Origin: Vibrio agarivorans
Lineage (GTDB): Bacteria; Pseudomonadota; Gammaproteobacteria; Enterobacterales; Vibrionaceae
Length of the DNA stretch: 64,000 nt
Assembly: GCF_030409635.1 (NCBI RefSeq)
Contig: NZ_JAUFQF010000002.1
Span: forward strand, 432,497-496,496
Direction: 5' to 3'
Part shown: positions 1 to 9,554 of the stretch, piece by piece
Numbering within the stretch: position 1 is the first letter of the stretch
Layout of the letters: every line of letters begins with the position of its first letter
Made by a program: the position numbers and the translations under genes
The notes under the pieces: model-generated
Seen by the model: the letters and a program-made list of their open reading frames with translations, nothing else
The model's database searches: none
Told to the model about the DNA's origin: nothing

Positions 1-1
1 T

Positions 2-430
2 TCAGAAAGTGCGGTCGCCAAGCTGGGCTTAAAGCCACTGGCAGAGGTCGCAGGTTACGCACAATCGGGGCTTGACCCACAAATCATGGGCTTAGGCCCA
101 GTTGAATCAGTTACTAAGGCTTTAGATAAGGCTGATATCTCTATTCAAGATATTGACGTATTTGAACTCAATGAAGCCTTTGCCGCTCAAGCATTAGGGG
201 TGATACATCAACTTGCTGATGTTCACCGCGTTTCCGCTGAGAGTATAAAAGACAAAGCGAATCATAATGGCGGAGCGATTGCTCTAGGCCACCCTCTAGG
301 GGCATCGGGTAACCGTATTTTGGTTACTTTGATCCATGAACTCAATAAGCAAGATGGTCAATATGGCGTGGCATCCCTCTGCGTAGGTGGTGGAATGGGC
401 ACGGCGGTGATTGTAAAAGCAGTGAAGTAA
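2..430 (+). CDS. phaA: acetyl-CoA C-acetyltransferase (beta-ketothiolase), C-terminal part
   Basis: This is the end of a thiolase; the gene begins before the window and the open frame runs from base 2. Thiolases condense two acetyl-CoA into acetoacetyl-CoA, the first step of polyhydroxybutyrate synthesis. The visible part carries the family's C-terminal signatures: NEAFAAQ, the catalytic histidine in the [17 protein letters not shown] block, and the active-site cysteine in CVGGGMGTA near the end. A phasin gene follows 85 bp downstream and a PHA synthase after that, which supports phaA over a fatty-acid-degradation thiolase. The N-terminal nucleophile cysteine lies outside the window and cannot be checked. 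Confidence 0.93.
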   Translation, partial: SESAVAKLGLKPLAEVAGYAQSGLDPQIMGLGPVESVTKALDKADISIQDIDVFELNEAFAAQALGVIHQLADVHRVSAESIKDKANHNGGAIALGHPLGASGNRILVTLIHELNKQDGQYGVASLCVGGGMGTAVIVKAVK

Positions 431-515
431 ATCTGGGACTACCTATCAAGATGTCGTTTAGACCGGATAGATAGCGCCTTATGGAAATATTAAAACCTCA
501 TCAAGGAGAATTACC

Positions 516-863
516 ATGTACACAGATCTATTTAAATCTTTCACAGATCAGTCTCAAAAATCAATGGAACCATATTTCAAGTTTAATCAGTTAATGACAA
601 AAAACGTAGAAGTGTTAACTGAACTTCAATTGAACGCTATTCGCGCGTACAGCGACATGGGCCTAGAGCAAATGAAAGCGGCGGCAAGCGTTAAAGATGT
701 TACGTCTCTAACTGCGTTTAGTGGTCAACAACTGAATGCACTGACCAAGCTATCTCAGCAGATGATGGATGACAGCAACAAGCTTCAAGGTATTGCTAAA
801 GAGTTCAAAGATGACGTTGAGAAATTGACTTCTGAGAACCTAAAAACAGTGACACCAGCATAA
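516..863 (+). CDS. phaP: phasin family protein
   Basis: This 115-residue protein coats polyhydroxyalkanoate granules. It begins MYTDLFKSFTDQSQKSMEP and is entirely amphipathic helix, rich in Gln, Lys, Met and Leu, with no Cys, as expected for the phasin_2 type. The start has a good Shine-Dalgarno site (AAGGAG, about 8 nt upstream). It sits between phaA and phaC in the same direction. A strong stem-loop follows before phaC, which could let phasin be made in excess over synthase. The family call rests on composition, size and context. Confidence 0.9.
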   Translation: MYTDLFKSFTDQSQKSMEPYFKFNQLMTKNVEVLTELQLNAIRAYSDMGLEQMKAAASVKDVTSLTAFSGQQLNALTKLSQQMMDDSNKLQGIAKEFKDDVEKLTSENLKTVTPA

Positions 864-954
864 GCTGACTTTTCCTGTACCGCCTGATTGGTGTGCGGGT
901 AGTTCTGACCTGTTTAAGGCGTTTGTCTGTCCGAAATTGTCAGTCAATGCAAAG

Positions 955-978
955 GAGCGGGGGAGCTTTCCCCCGCTC
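955..978 (+). terminator. GC-rich stem-loop between phaP and phaC
   Basis: A 10-bp stem (GAGCGGGGGA at 955-964 pairing with TCCCCCGCTC at 969-978) closes a 4-nt loop. The following bases, TTCATTG, are only weakly T-rich. It may be a partial terminator or an mRNA-stabilising 3' end for phaP within a phaA-phaP-phaC transcript. The role is inferred from position. Confidence 0.55.
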
Positions 979-1071
979 TTCATTGTTATCAAGCGATGAA
1001 CGAGCTAAGAGGTCATGCAATCCAATCGCTTTATTTGAGGCGGGCGTCTTTCCGAACTTAGGAGTCAAACT

Positions 1072-2844
1072 ATGTTTCCTCATCTCCTATCGGACTACCT
1101 CGTAAAGCTTCAAGAATCCAATCAGCAATGGTGGGACGAGTTTGAAGTCAACAAGGCAGCCGTGCAGTCACCTCTTAATAAAGCGCTACAAGAAGTGAAC
1201 TTTGAAGATACAACCAAGCTGTTTGAACAGGCCGTCAATCAACCTGCTGCGTTACTTGAGCTCCAATCAAACTGGTGGGAGCAGCAACTGCAAATTTGGC
1301 AGAATGTCGTGCTTGGCAATACAGAACAAGTGGTCGAAGCGGAACGTGGCGATAAACGTTTTTCTGACCAATCTTGGCAAAATGAAGCCATGTTTAGCTT
1401 CATCAAACAGTCTTACTTGCTGTTTAGTAAAACCTACCTTGATACAATAGATTCAATTGAAGGCTTAGACGAAAAATCAAAAGAGCGCATCACGTTCTTC
1501 TCGCGTCAGGCTATCAATGCATTATCACCGTCAAACTTCATCGCAACCAATCCTGAGCTACTAAAGTTGACCCTTGAGCAGAACGGTCAGAATTTGATTT
1601 CGGGAATGGAGCAGCTCAAAGAAGACATCGACTCGAGTGCTGATATTCTGAAAGTTCGTATGACGAACAATAATGCATTCCGTCTCGGTGATGATGTAGC
1701 GACCACAGCCGGTGATGTGGTGTTCAAAAATGAGTTATTTGAACTCATCCAGTACCGTCCGCTCACCGAGCAAGTGAACTCAACACCACTGTTGATCGTG
1801 CCGCCATTTATCAATAAGTACTATATTCTCGATCTAACCGAGCGTAATTCGCTGGTGAAATGGTTGCTTGAGCAAGGGCACAGTGTGTTCATGATGTCTT
1901 GGCGTAACCCTGGTGTTGAGCAAGCTCAGGTTGAGTTTGGGGACTATGTGACCGAAGGTGTCGCTAAAGCAGTGACGGCTATCGAAGACATTACAGGACA
2001 AGAGCAGATTAATGCTGCTGGTTACTGTATCGGTGGCACGGTGCTAGCGTCTACAATCGCATACTACGCTGCGAAACGCATGAAAAAGCGCATCAAATCA
2101 GCTACGTTCTTCACAACATTACTCGATTTCTCACAACCTGGGGAAGTAGGGGCGTACATCAATGATACGGTTATCGGAGCGATTGAAGCGCAGAATAATG
2201 CTAAGGGATATATGGATGGGCGCTCACTCAGTGTGACGTTTAGCTTACTTCGTGAGAACAGCCTGTACTGGAACTACTACGTAGACAACTATCTCAAGGG
2301 TGGTAGCCCAGTTGATTTTGACCTGCTTTATTGGAACAGTGATAGCACTAATGTTTCAGCAGCTTGCCATAACTTCCTCCTTAGAGAGCTTTATCTTGAG
2401 AACAAGTTGGTACAAGACAAAGGCGTTAAAGTGGGTGGTGTGTGGATTGATTTAAACAAAATCAAAATACCGAGTTACTTTATCTCGACCAAAGAAGACC
2501 ATATCGCACTTTGGCAAGGCACCTACCGTGGCGCGCTGAATACAGGCGGAAATAAGACATTCGTTCTTGGTGAATCAGGTCATATTGCCGGTATCGTTAA
2601 CCACCCAGCGAAGAAAAAATATGGGTATTGGTTGAATGATAATCTTGATGATTCTGCTGATGAGTGGTTTAACAATGCAGAGCATAAAGAGGGGTCTTGG
2701 TGGACACACTGGGATCAATGGCTAGCGCAATACAATGCAGAAGAGAAAGTTGAACCGTTTAAAATTGGTTCAGAAAACTATCCTGTATTAACAGTTGCAC
2801 CTGGTGATTATGTGAAGCAGGTTTTGCCGATTGAAGAGTCGTAA
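1072..2844 (+). CDS. phaC: class I poly(3-hydroxyalkanoate) synthase
   Basis: The enzyme polymerises 3-hydroxyacyl-CoA into polyhydroxyalkanoate at the granule surface. At 590 residues it has class I length. The N-terminal helical domain occupies about residues 1-200 and the alpha/beta-hydrolase domain the rest. The lipase-like box GYCIGGT places the nucleophile at Cys319; Asp476 (KEDHIALW) and His504 (GESGHIAGI) complete the catalytic triad. The Cys position matches the well-studied Cupriavidus enzyme. The ATG at 1072 is preceded by TTAGGAGTC. It is the last gene of the cluster and is followed by a strong terminator. Confidence 0.97.
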   Translation: MFPHLLSDYLVKLQESNQQWWDEFEVNKAAVQSPLNKALQEVNFEDTTKLFEQAVNQPAALLELQSNWWEQQLQIWQNVVLGNTEQVVEAERGDKRFSDQSWQNEAMFSFIKQSYLLFSKTYLDTIDSIEGLDEKSKERITFFSRQAINALSPSNFIATNPELLKLTLEQNGQNLISGMEQLKEDIDSSADILKVRMTNNNAFRLGDDVATTAGDVVFKNELFELIQYRPLTEQVNSTPLLIVPPFINKYYILDLTERNSLVKWLLEQGHSVFMMSWRNPGVEQAQVEFGDYVTEGVAKAVTAIEDITGQEQINAAGYCIGGTVLASTIAYYAAKRMKKRIKSATFFTTLLDFSQPGEVGAYINDTVIGAIEAQNNAKGYMDGRSLSVTFSLLRENSLYWNYYVDNYLKGGSPVDFDLLYWNSDSTNVSAACHNFLLRELYLENKLVQDKGVKVGGVWIDLNKIKIPSYFISTKEDHIALWQGTYRGALNTGGNKTFVLGESGHIAGIVNHPAKKKYGYWLNDNLDDSADEWFNNAEHKEGSWWTHWDQWLAQYNAEEKVEPFKIGSENYPVLTVAPGDYVKQVLPIEES

Positions 2845-2882
2845 TGACGTACGTTATCGTCTTTTGACTAGGTAAATTGATT

Positions 2883-2923
2883 AATAAAAGAAAAGTGGCA
2901 AAGCCACTTTTCTTTTATTTTTT
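2883..2923 (+). terminator. rho-independent terminator of phaC (probably bidirectional)
   Basis: A 17-bp perfect stem (2883-2899 with 2903-2919) around an AAA loop, A-rich at the 5' base and T-rich at the 3' base. Because phaC and the nap operon converge here, it can serve both strands. Confidence 0.9.
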
Positions 2924-2960
2924 GAGGGGGGGAGGAATGTCTTGCCTCAGGAGGACGGTA

Positions 2961-3095
2961 TCAGACCTCTTTATCTTTGCCGAGCGACAATAGCCAAAGT
3001 GACACTGCAGCAACCCCAGCAAAACCACCAAGGATAATGACTGGCATAGCGCTATAGCCAAGTACGTGCCAGATAACCGATTCTAATGTACTCAA
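2961..3095 (-). CDS. 44-residue single-span membrane protein of the nap locus (TIGR02808-like)
   Basis: A short gene begins with TTG at 3095, 7 nt after AAGGAG. It encodes MSTLESVIWHVLGYSAMP, a hydrophobic span of about 20 residues (IILGGFAGVAAVSLWLLSL) and a charged tail GKDKEV. From memory, vibrios and relatives carry a very small membrane protein of this type beside the periplasmic nitrate reductase genes (TIGR02808). It starts 12 bp beyond the napC stop and is therefore probably the last cistron of the operon. It resembles NapE in size and topology, but I do not see direct NapE similarity. The function is unknown; a small subunit or assembly factor in the quinol-oxidising membrane part is an inference. 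Confidence 0.75.
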   Translation of the reverse strand: MSTLESVIWHVLGYSAMPVIILGGFAGVAAVSLWLLSLGKDKEV

Positions 3096-3106
3096 TGTCT
3101 AACTCC

Positions 3107-3682
3107 TTATTGCCAGCCTTCAACGCCTTCCATATCAGGAAGTTTGTGCGCGATACCTTTGTGACAGTCTACACAGGTTTTCTCACCAGACGCGAGTGCT
3201 GTAGAGTGCTGTGCGGCACCACGACTGCCTTGCTCTGAGAAATCCATGTAGTCGAATTCATGACAGTTTCGACATTCCAAAGAGTCGTTCTTCTGCAAAC
3301 GAGACCATTCACGCTCTGCAAGGTGGCCACGACGAGCTTGGAACTTCTCTGGGGTATCGATAGTGCCGATGAAGTGTGCAAACAGCTCTTTTGATGCTTG
3401 TACTTTACGTACAATCTTATCTGTCCATTCATGCGGAACGTGACAATCAGAACAGATAGCACGGACACCAGAACGGTTTGAGTAGTGAATAGTTTCTTGG
3501 ATTTCAGCCACAATCGGTGCGTGACATCCAGAACAGAACTCTTCCGTATTGGTTGCTTCCATACCGGTGTTGAATGCGCCCCAGAATAGAAGACCACCAG
3601 CAAAACCTAGAAACAAGACAACGCCAGCCGCTGCCTTACTAGGGGTTGTTAGCCTCTTCCAAAACGCTTTAAGTATTTTCAT
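3107..3682 (-). CDS. napC: NapC tetrahaem membrane-anchored cytochrome c
   Basis: NapC takes electrons from quinol in the inner membrane and passes them to NapB/NapA in the periplasm. The 191-residue protein has one N-terminal membrane anchor (about residues 17-36) and four CXXCH haem sites at 50-54, 77-81, 137-141 and 170-174, the standard NapC/NirT layout. It follows napB by 31 bp and precedes the small membrane-protein gene by 11 bp. No NapG or NapH gene is present, so NapC is the only quinol route encoded here. Confidence 0.97.
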   Translation of the reverse strand: MKILKAFWKRLTTPSKAAAGVVLFLGFAGGLLFWGAFNTGMEATNTEEFCSGCHAPIVAEIQETIHYSNRSGVRAICSDCHVPHEWTDKIVRKVQASKELFAHFIGTIDTPEKFQARRGHLAEREWSRLQKNDSLECRNCHEFDYMDFSEQGSRGAAQHSTALASGEKTCVDCHKGIAHKLPDMEGVEGWQ

Positions 3683-3713
3683 AATTTGCCTCTCTCGTTG
3701 TCGCGATTAACGA

Positions 3714-4172
3714 CTAACGTAGTGATTCCACTCGCTCGAAATTGTTCTCAACTAGCGGTTTCGCTTCGACTTGAGGAACATGACATTGCAAACAGAAGTA
3801 ACGACGAGGTGATACATCCGAAAGAACAGCATCTTGACGGTTCACATAGTGTGTCACACTGATCTTGGTTGCCCCCATTTCTTGCGCGTTCTTCCAGCTA
3901 TGGCACGCTAAACATTTGTTTGCATTGAGTGATACTTCGTAGCTGCGAATACTATGAGGTACCAATGGAGGTTGGAACACATAGTCACTCTCAAGAGCAT
4001 GCTCTTTTGGATAGTCTTTAAAACTATCTGATGGACGAGTATCTTCCAATTCCGCAGCACCTCGCAGAGACTCAAGGCCGCCAATACCGCCTGGGTTATC
4101 CAGTTCGGCATGAGCAACCCCAGCCGCCACAGCACATACAGACAACAGTGCGATTAGTAGTTTTTTCATCAT
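3714..4172 (-). CDS. napB: NapB dihaem cytochrome c, small subunit of periplasmic nitrate reductase
   Basis: This electron-transfer subunit docks on NapA. It is 152 residues with a cleavable signal peptide (MMKKLLIALLSVCAVAAGVAHA) and two haem-binding motifs, CLACH at 87-91 and CLQCH at 127-131. Histidines upstream (VPHSIRSY, VTHYVNR) are the likely distal haem ligands. It lies between napA and napC. Either ATG of the leading pair could be used. Confidence 0.96.
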   Translation of the reverse strand: MMKKLLIALLSVCAVAAGVAHAELDNPGGIGGLESLRGAAELEDTRPSDSFKDYPKEHALESDYVFQPPLVPHSIRSYEVSLNANKCLACHSWKNAQEMGATKISVTHYVNRQDAVLSDVSPRRYFCLQCHVPQVEAKPLVENNFERVESLR

Positions 4173-4249
4173 TCAATCTCCGCCCTTGTGGGCTAAATCT
4201 TTAATCAGGTCACAGCGTGTGCTGTGACCTTCCGTTCGTTCTTTGCGTG

Positions 4250-6739
4250 TTAAGCAACCTTGGTGATCTTCACTGGACACTTCTTAAAGTCAGTCTGTTT
4301 AGACAGTGGGTCAGTGGCATCAAGAATCAGCTTGTTAATCAAAATACGAGCATCAAAGAACGGTACGAACACCAAGCCTTGAGGTGGTCGATTACGACCG
4401 CGTGTTTCAACACGAACGCGCACTTCACCACGCTTGTTAGAGATTAATACTTCTTCGCCGCGACGTACGTTATGTGCTTTTGCATCGTCTGGGTGCATAT
4501 AACATATTGCATCTGGCACTGCTTTATACAGCTCAGGTACACGACGAGTCATGGTACCTGTGTGCCAGTGTTCAAGAACACGGCCTGTACACAGCCACAT
4601 ATCGTATTCGCTATCTGGTTCTTCCGGTGGCGCTTCGTATGGTGCTGAAATTATCAGTGCTTTGCCGTCTGGCTTACCATAGAAGTCCCAACCAGAACCT
4701 TCTTTTGCATAAGGGTCAGAACCCTCTTTGAAGCGCCATAGCGTTTCCTTACCATCAACGACAGGCCAGCGCAGACCGCGAACTTGGTGGTAAACATCGT
4801 ATGGTGCTAAGTCGTGACCGTGGTCGCGACCAAACTCTGCATACTCCTCAAAAATACCTTTTTGGATGTAATATCCGAAGTGATGTGCGTCGTCGTTCAG
4901 TTCACGAGCTTCTTCGATAGGGAACTTATCGATTTGGCCGTTGCGGAACAGCATGTCGTACATAGTTTTACCACGATATTGTGGTGCTTTAGCTAGCAAC
5001 TCTTCGTCCCAAACCTCTTCCATCTTGAAGCGTTTTGAGAATTCCATTAGCTGCCACAAATCAGATTTAGACTCACCAACAGTCTCAACTTGTTGATACC
5101 AAGCTTGAGTACGACGTTCAGCGTTACCGTAAGCCCCTTCTTTTTCGATCCACATCGCTGTAGGAAGGATCAAATCGGCGGCTTGCGCGGTTGCTGTTGG
5201 GTAGGCATCTGAAACAACAATGAAGTTTTCTGGGTTGCGGTAGCCAGGCAGACGTTCATTGTTGATGTTCGGACCAGCCTGCATGTTGTTGTTACATTGA
5301 ACCCAGTAAGCGTTGAGTTTGCCGTCTTTCAACATACGGTCTTGTTGAACCGCATGGTAGCCTGGTTTTGGTGGAATAGTGCCATCAGGCAGTTGCCAGA
5401 TTTTTTCAGCAATTGCACGGTGTTTAGGGTTTGCAACCACCATGTCAGCAGGCAGTCGGTGAGCAAATGTCCCGACTTCTCGAGCTGTACCACACGCTGA
5501 TGGTTGGCCAGTTAGAGAGAATGGGCTGTTGCCTGGAGTAGAGATTTTACCGGTTAGCAAGTGAATGTTGTAAATCAGGCTGTTCATCCATACGCCACGC
5601 GTATGTTGGTTCACACCCATTGTCCACAAAGACATCACTTTCGTATTTGGATCCGCATACTGCTTAGCGAGCTCAACCAGTTTCTCTTTTTCTACACCTG
5701 AGATTTCGTGTGCGCGATCAAGCGTGTATGGAGCGACTGACTTCTTGTACTCTTCAAATGAGATCTTACTCATATTGCCAGAGTTCGGGTTAGCAGCCGC
5801 TTGCTGTAGTGGATCATCGTCACGCAGACCGTAGCCGATATCAGTATCAGCTTGACTGAAGTTAGTGTGCTTGTTGACGAAGTCCCAGTTAACAGCATCA
5901 TTTTCGATGATGTAATTGGCAATGTAGTTAGCAATTGCAAGGTCAGACTGAGGCTTGAAGATGTAGCCATGGTCAGCAAGCTCGAAAGAGCGGTGCGTAT
6001 AAGTTGAAAGCACATTCACACGAACATGTGGGTGACCTAAGCGGCGGTCGGTAATGCGTGTCCAAAGAACAGGGTGCATCTCTGCCATGTTGGAACCCCA
6101 CAGAACAAATGCGTCTGCGTGTTCAAAGTCATCGTAACAACCCATTGGTTCATCGATACCAAATGAGCGCATGAACCCAACAACCGCTGATGCCATACAG
6201 TGACGGGCATTCGGGTCAATGTTATTCGAACGGAAGCCCGCTTTCATCATCTTCGCAGCAGCGTAGCCTTCCATTACTGTCCATTGACCAGAGCCGAACA
6301 TACCAACACTTGTTGGGCCTTTAGCTTTAAGTGCGGTTTTCCACTTCTCTGCCATGGTGTCGAAAGCCATATCCCAAGAGACGGGGGTAAAGTCACCATT
6401 CTTGTCGTATTTGCCATCGGTCATGCGCAGAAGAGGTTGAGTTAAACGGTCTGAACCGTACATGATTTTTGACAGGAAGTAGCCCTTGATACAGTTTAGG
6501 CCTTTGTTTACTGGCGATTCAGGGTCACCTTGTGTTGCCACTACCTTGCCATTTTGTGTACCAACAAGGACTGAACAACCTGTACCACAGAAACGACATG
6601 GTGCTTTGTCCCATGTGATCTTAGTTTGGTCTGAGCTCGCGATCAGGTTGGTTGCTTTTGCCGGTAGTGTAATACCAGCAACAGCAGCAGCTGATGCGGC
6701 TGCGTTTGCTTTCACAAACGCACGTCTTGTCATTTTCAT
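4250..6739 (-). CDS. napA: NapA catalytic subunit of periplasmic nitrate reductase
   Basis: NapA reduces nitrate to nitrite at a molybdenum bis-MGD centre in the periplasm. The 829-residue protein starts with a Tat signal peptide (TRRAFVKAN, then an Ala-rich stretch). A [4Fe-4S] cluster is bound by Cys48, Cys51, Cys55 and Cys83, and the expected molybdenum-ligand cysteine is Cys181 (ARHCMASAV). The C-terminal molydopterin-dinucleotide domain begins near residue 705 ([14 protein letters not shown]). The start overlaps the napD stop by 4 bp (ATGA), so translation is probably coupled to the NapD chaperone. Confidence 0.98.
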   Translation of the reverse strand: MKMTRRAFVKANAAASAAAVAGITLPAKATNLIASSDQTKITWDKAPCRFCGTGCSVLVGTQNGKVVATQGDPESPVNKGLNCIKGYFLSKIMYGSDRLTQPLLRMTDGKYDKNGDFTPVSWDMAFDTMAEKWKTALKAKGPTSVGMFGSGQWTVMEGYAAAKMMKAGFRSNNIDPNARHCMASAVVGFMRSFGIDEPMGCYDDFEHADAFVLWGSNMAEMHPVLWTRITDRRLGHPHVRVNVLSTYTHRSFELADHGYIFKPQSDLAIANYIANYIIENDAVNWDFVNKHTNFSQADTDIGYGLRDDDPLQQAAANPNSGNMSKISFEEYKKSVAPYTLDRAHEISGVEKEKLVELAKQYADPNTKVMSLWTMGVNQHTRGVWMNSLIYNIHLLTGKISTPGNSPFSLTGQPSACGTAREVGTFAHRLPADMVVANPKHRAIAEKIWQLPDGTIPPKPGYHAVQQDRMLKDGKLNAYWVQCNNNMQAGPNINNERLPGYRNPENFIVVSDAYPTATAQAADLILPTAMWIEKEGAYGNAERRTQAWYQQVETVGESKSDLWQLMEFSKRFKMEEVWDEELLAKAPQYRGKTMYDMLFRNGQIDKFPIEEARELNDDAHHFGYYIQKGIFEEYAEFGRDHGHDLAPYDVYHQVRGLRWPVVDGKETLWRFKEGSDPYAKEGSGWDFYGKPDGKALIISAPYEAPPEEPDSEYDMWLCTGRVLEHWHTGTMTRRVPELYKAVPDAICYMHPDDAKAHNVRRGEEVLISNKRGEVRVRVETRGRNRPPQGLVFVPFFDARILINKLILDATDPLSKQTDFKKCPVKITKVA

Positions 6740-7050
6740 GCTTCACCCTCGATTTGGGAATGTTGTATTCCAGCGTCTTTATATTGAAGTTCCGTCTCTT
6801 CAGAGTTTGATTCGATCTGGTGATACACCAGAACCGTACTCAGAACGTTCGGTAAATTGTTAATGGCGTCGATCGTATCGGTGATGAAGCCTTGGTTTTC
6901 TGTTTCTAAAACCACAACTATTTTGCCCTCTGGGCTATCACCATAGATTTCAGCGCCTTCGTATTCCGTAATCTGTTTCTTGATGATCGCTAGGTGGAGT
7001 GGATCACAATGAACGACTATGCTCGAAATGTGCACCTCATTTAGTGCCAT
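6736..7050 (-). CDS. napD: NapD, Tat-signal-binding chaperone for NapA
   Basis: A 104-residue cytoplasmic protein starting [17 protein letters not shown]. NapD folds as a ferredoxin-like domain and binds the NapA signal peptide until cofactor loading is complete. The pattern [16 protein letters not shown] followed by [12 protein letters not shown] fits the family. The C-terminal ~25 residues are an acidic, Glu/Gln-rich extension. It overlaps napA by 4 bp and follows napF by 3 bp. Confidence 0.93.
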   Translation of the reverse strand: MALNEVHISSIVVHCDPLHLAIIKKQITEYEGAEIYGDSPEGKIVVVLETENQGFITDTIDAINNLPNVLSTVLVYHQIESNSEETELQYKDAGIQHSQIEGEA

Positions 7051-7053
7051 GGG

Positions 7054-7548
7054 TTATATTCCCTTTTGTAATTGGTTGCTCACATTGATTGCTTTACTCG
7101 GACAGGCCGACACACAGGCTCCGCATCCGTTACATTCATCGAGGCTCACCTCTGGTTGAGCCACTTTACCCAACTCAAGCTTGAAGCCTATTGCCATCGG
7201 CTCGCAGAAATCTCCACAGCTTCGGCACTCGATATTCTGTTTAGCTAAACAGTTTTCCCCAATGGTTGCCTTGATGTCCCAAGGCGATTCTTCTTGAGCG
7301 TTAAACAAGCCTTCGGGACAAGCCTCTGCACAGCGGTAACAAAACGTACACTCATCAAGGTTAAAGTCGACGGTTGGAAAGCCAGCGTCACCTTTGATAA
7401 TGATTTTGGTTTCACATGCTATAAGGCATTGACCACATTGGGTACAATCTCGGGTTAGAGTTTGTGGAGAAGTAAGCCAAGGCAATTGATGGTTGAGCTT
7501 TATATTGCTTTTTCTCGTCAAAAAACGTCGCTTGTTGAGATCGACCAC
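7054..7548 (-). CDS. napF: NapF, iron-sulfur protein of the nap system
   Basis: A 164-residue ferredoxin-type protein with four cysteine groups: CTQCGQCLIAC, CTFCYRCAEACP, CRSCGDFCEP and CNGCGACVSACP. NapF is cytoplasmic, interacts with NapA before export and has been linked to its maturation. It is the first gene of napFDABC. A GTG start at 7548 is chosen because GAGGAG lies 10 nt upstream and the protein then has the usual length. There is no signal peptide. Confidence 0.95.
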   Translation of the reverse strand: MVDLNKRRFLTRKSNIKLNHQLPWLTSPQTLTRDCTQCGQCLIACETKIIIKGDAGFPTVDFNLDECTFCYRCAEACPEGLFNAQEESPWDIKATIGENCLAKQNIECRSCGDFCEPMAIGFKLELGKVAQPEVSLDECNGCGACVSACPSKAINVSNQLQKGI

Positions 7549-7634
7549 TTCTTTAGTACTCCTCTCATTGTTGCGCAGATGTTAAAAGTATAGTAAAGAA
7601 AGCCATTAACAACCTGACATAATTAAACATATAA

Positions 7635-7706
7635 ATTGTAGGTTTGATCATATTTCTATAAATACCCCATAAGGGTTAATTGGTATCCAGCGTTGTTTTA
7701 GATCAA
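7635..7706 (-). promoter_or_regulatory. nap promoter with Fnr-like and NarP-like sites
   Basis: Reading toward napF (minus strand), an Fnr-like palindrome TTGTT-N4-ATCAA (7693-7706; 9 of 10 consensus positions) is followed by a NarP-like 7-2-7 palindrome (7663-7678) and by a -10 hexamer TACAAT (7640-7635). If transcription starts near 7628, the NarP site is centred near -42 and the Fnr site near -71, both usual activator positions. The same region separates the divergent narQ gene, so it could affect both directions. Confidence 0.7.
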
Positions 7707-7785
7707 TAATTAGAGAGCGTAGCGATCACATATTGGTAGGTTGGGTTAACTGCTTGCCTGTCATAGCATTTTAAAGGGTATTATT

Positions 7786-9483
7786 TTGCCGCTATCAAAA
7801 AGAAAAAAATCGGTCACGAAGAATATCGTGTACGCCATGTCGCTTATTGTCCTGCTCTCAGTCGCGACGACTAGCTTTGCGATCTACACCCTCACGTCGA
7901 GCTTGAATGACGCAGAAGCCGTCAATGTGTCGGGTTCGATGCGAATGCAGAGTTACAGACTTGCGCACGATATCCAGATTCAGTCTTCCGATTTTGAATT
8001 TCATATTCAGCAGTTCGAGCAATCGATTTTTTCCGAATCTATGCAATCACTCGATGATTGGCGCGTACCTGATCACATTGCCAATGATTACCAGTTATTA
8101 ATAAAACGCTGGCAAGAGCTGAAAACTGTTCTTGAAGGGGAGCAACCACAGCGCTACTTGCCATTGGTGGCGAGTTTTGTGAAACAAATCGATGATTTTG
8201 TTCTAAAACTGCAGATATTTTCTGAGCAGAAAATTACCAAGTTGACGGTCGTTGGTGGTCTTGGACTCGGTGGTATTGTTTTGGCGAGTATCTACGTTGT
8301 GTTGTATGTGCGTAGAGAGATTGTTTATCCACTAAATGAGTTGGCTATAGCCAGTGAGCGGATTCAGAATCGTTCTTTTGACGTTGAACTGTCTCATGAG
8401 AGCAAAACAGAGATGGGAGTGTTGACTCGAACGTTTTCTAACATGGCTAAAGACCTTGGCAAGCTCTATCGGGGTTTAGAGCAAGCCGTCGATGAAAAGA
8501 CACAAGAGCTTCAGAAAGCGAATACCTCACTGCACGTGCTATATCGGTCATCTCAAGAGTTAGCAGATGCACGGATTAACATCGATAACTTCCAAGCGAT
8601 ATTACGCCATATTGTGAGTATTGACTCCATTGGTAAAGTCCAGCTCGATATAGATGATGACGATAGTTCTGTTTCCTTGTATGAAGGGGAAGCGGAACAA
8701 GCGGAAGTGATTCATCGAGAGCTGTATTTAGATGGTGAGCACCTTGGTTCGCTCCATTTCTACTGCATCCAAGACGCGCCAGAGCGCACATTGTTAGATA
8801 ACTTTGCGCAGATACTCGCCAGAGCGATCTTTTACAATCAAGCTCAAAGACAGGCAGAGCAACTGTTGTTAGCCGAAGAGCGAGCGACAATTGCCCGCGA
8901 GTTGCACGACTCTCTGGCGCAATCACTGTCCTATTTAAAGATTCAAGTCGCTTTGCTTAAAAAGCAGATGACTAAACTGGAAATGTCTAGCGGTGCTGCA
9001 AACACGGTTATAGAGTTAGATACTGGCCTTTCAGATGCTTATACACAACTTCGCGAGCTATTAACGACATTTAGACTTACAATTAAGGAGGGCAATTTTG
9101 GTGTGGCATTGAAAGAAATGCTCAGTCAGCTTGATGACCAAACCTCCGCCATGATTGTCCTCGAGAACGGTTTGTCATCGGTAGAACTTGATGCTCACCA
9201 ACAGGTGCATTTATTGCAGTTGATTCGTGAAGCGACGATCAACGCGATGAAGCATGCGGATGCGGGGCGAATACAAGTCTCGTGCTCGGAAGAGCAGGGT
9301 GAAATCGTCGTGAGTGTGGCCGACAACGGAATTGGCTTTGGTGATGGAGAAGCGAAAATAAATCACTATGGCATGAGTATTATGCGTGAGCGTGCAGAGC
9401 GACTTAACGGTCAGCTTACGGTAAACTCGCAACATGACAGCGGAACAGAAGTCCGACTCGTGTTTTCTCTAGGCACCAGCTAG
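7786..9483 (+). CDS. narQ: nitrate/nitrite sensor histidine kinase NarQ
   Basis: NarQ senses periplasmic nitrate and nitrite and phosphorylates NarP. Membrane spans lie at about residues 15-37 and 155-175 and flank a periplasmic four-helix sensor. Its first helix carries the P-box (NVSGSMRMQSYRLAHDIQ), whose Arg contacts nitrate in known homologues. A HAMP domain, a GAF-like region, the HisKA_3 phosphoacceptor (ARELHDSLAQSL) and an HATPase_c domain (VADNGIGFG) follow. The start is TTG at 7786 with AAAGGG upstream; the next ATG would delete the first membrane span. narP follows 71 bp downstream. Confidence 0.95.
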   Translation: MPLSKRKKSVTKNIVYAMSLIVLLSVATTSFAIYTLTSSLNDAEAVNVSGSMRMQSYRLAHDIQIQSSDFEFHIQQFEQSIFSESMQSLDDWRVPDHIANDYQLLIKRWQELKTVLEGEQPQRYLPLVASFVKQIDDFVLKLQIFSEQKITKLTVVGGLGLGGIVLASIYVVLYVRREIVYPLNELAIASERIQNRSFDVELSHESKTEMGVLTRTFSNMAKDLGKLYRGLEQAVDEKTQELQKANTSLHVLYRSSQELADARINIDNFQAILRHIVSIDSIGKVQLDIDDDDSSVSLYEGEAEQAEVIHRELYLDGEHLGSLHFYCIQDAPERTLLDNFAQILARAIFYNQAQRQAEQLLLAEERATIARELHDSLAQSLSYLKIQVALLKKQMTKLEMSSGAANTVIELDTGLSDAYTQLRELLTTFRLTIKEGNFGVALKEMLSQLDDQTSAMIVLENGLSSVELDAHQQVHLLQLIREATINAMKHADAGRIQVSCSEEQGEIVVSVADNGIGFGDGEAKINHYGMSIMRERAERLNGQLTVNSQHDSGTEVRLVFSLGTS

Positions 9484-9554
9484 GCATGGCTAGTATGGAA
9501 CAACAACCATAAGAGGTCTCAAGACCCACTGACCTAACGAATAGGAAGAGCAAT

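Noticed and set aside
893..1105. 70-codon open frame between phaP and phaC
   Set aside because: It crosses the stem-loop and the phaC ribosome binding site, has no Shine-Dalgarno site and an Arg/Ser/Leu-rich random composition.
3169..3603. 144-codon frame in napC on the same strand
   Set aside because: It is a shifted frame of napC; the four haem motifs show which frame is real.
6486..6863. 125-codon plus-strand frame over napA/napD
   Set aside because: Antisense shadow of conserved genes with no start signals.
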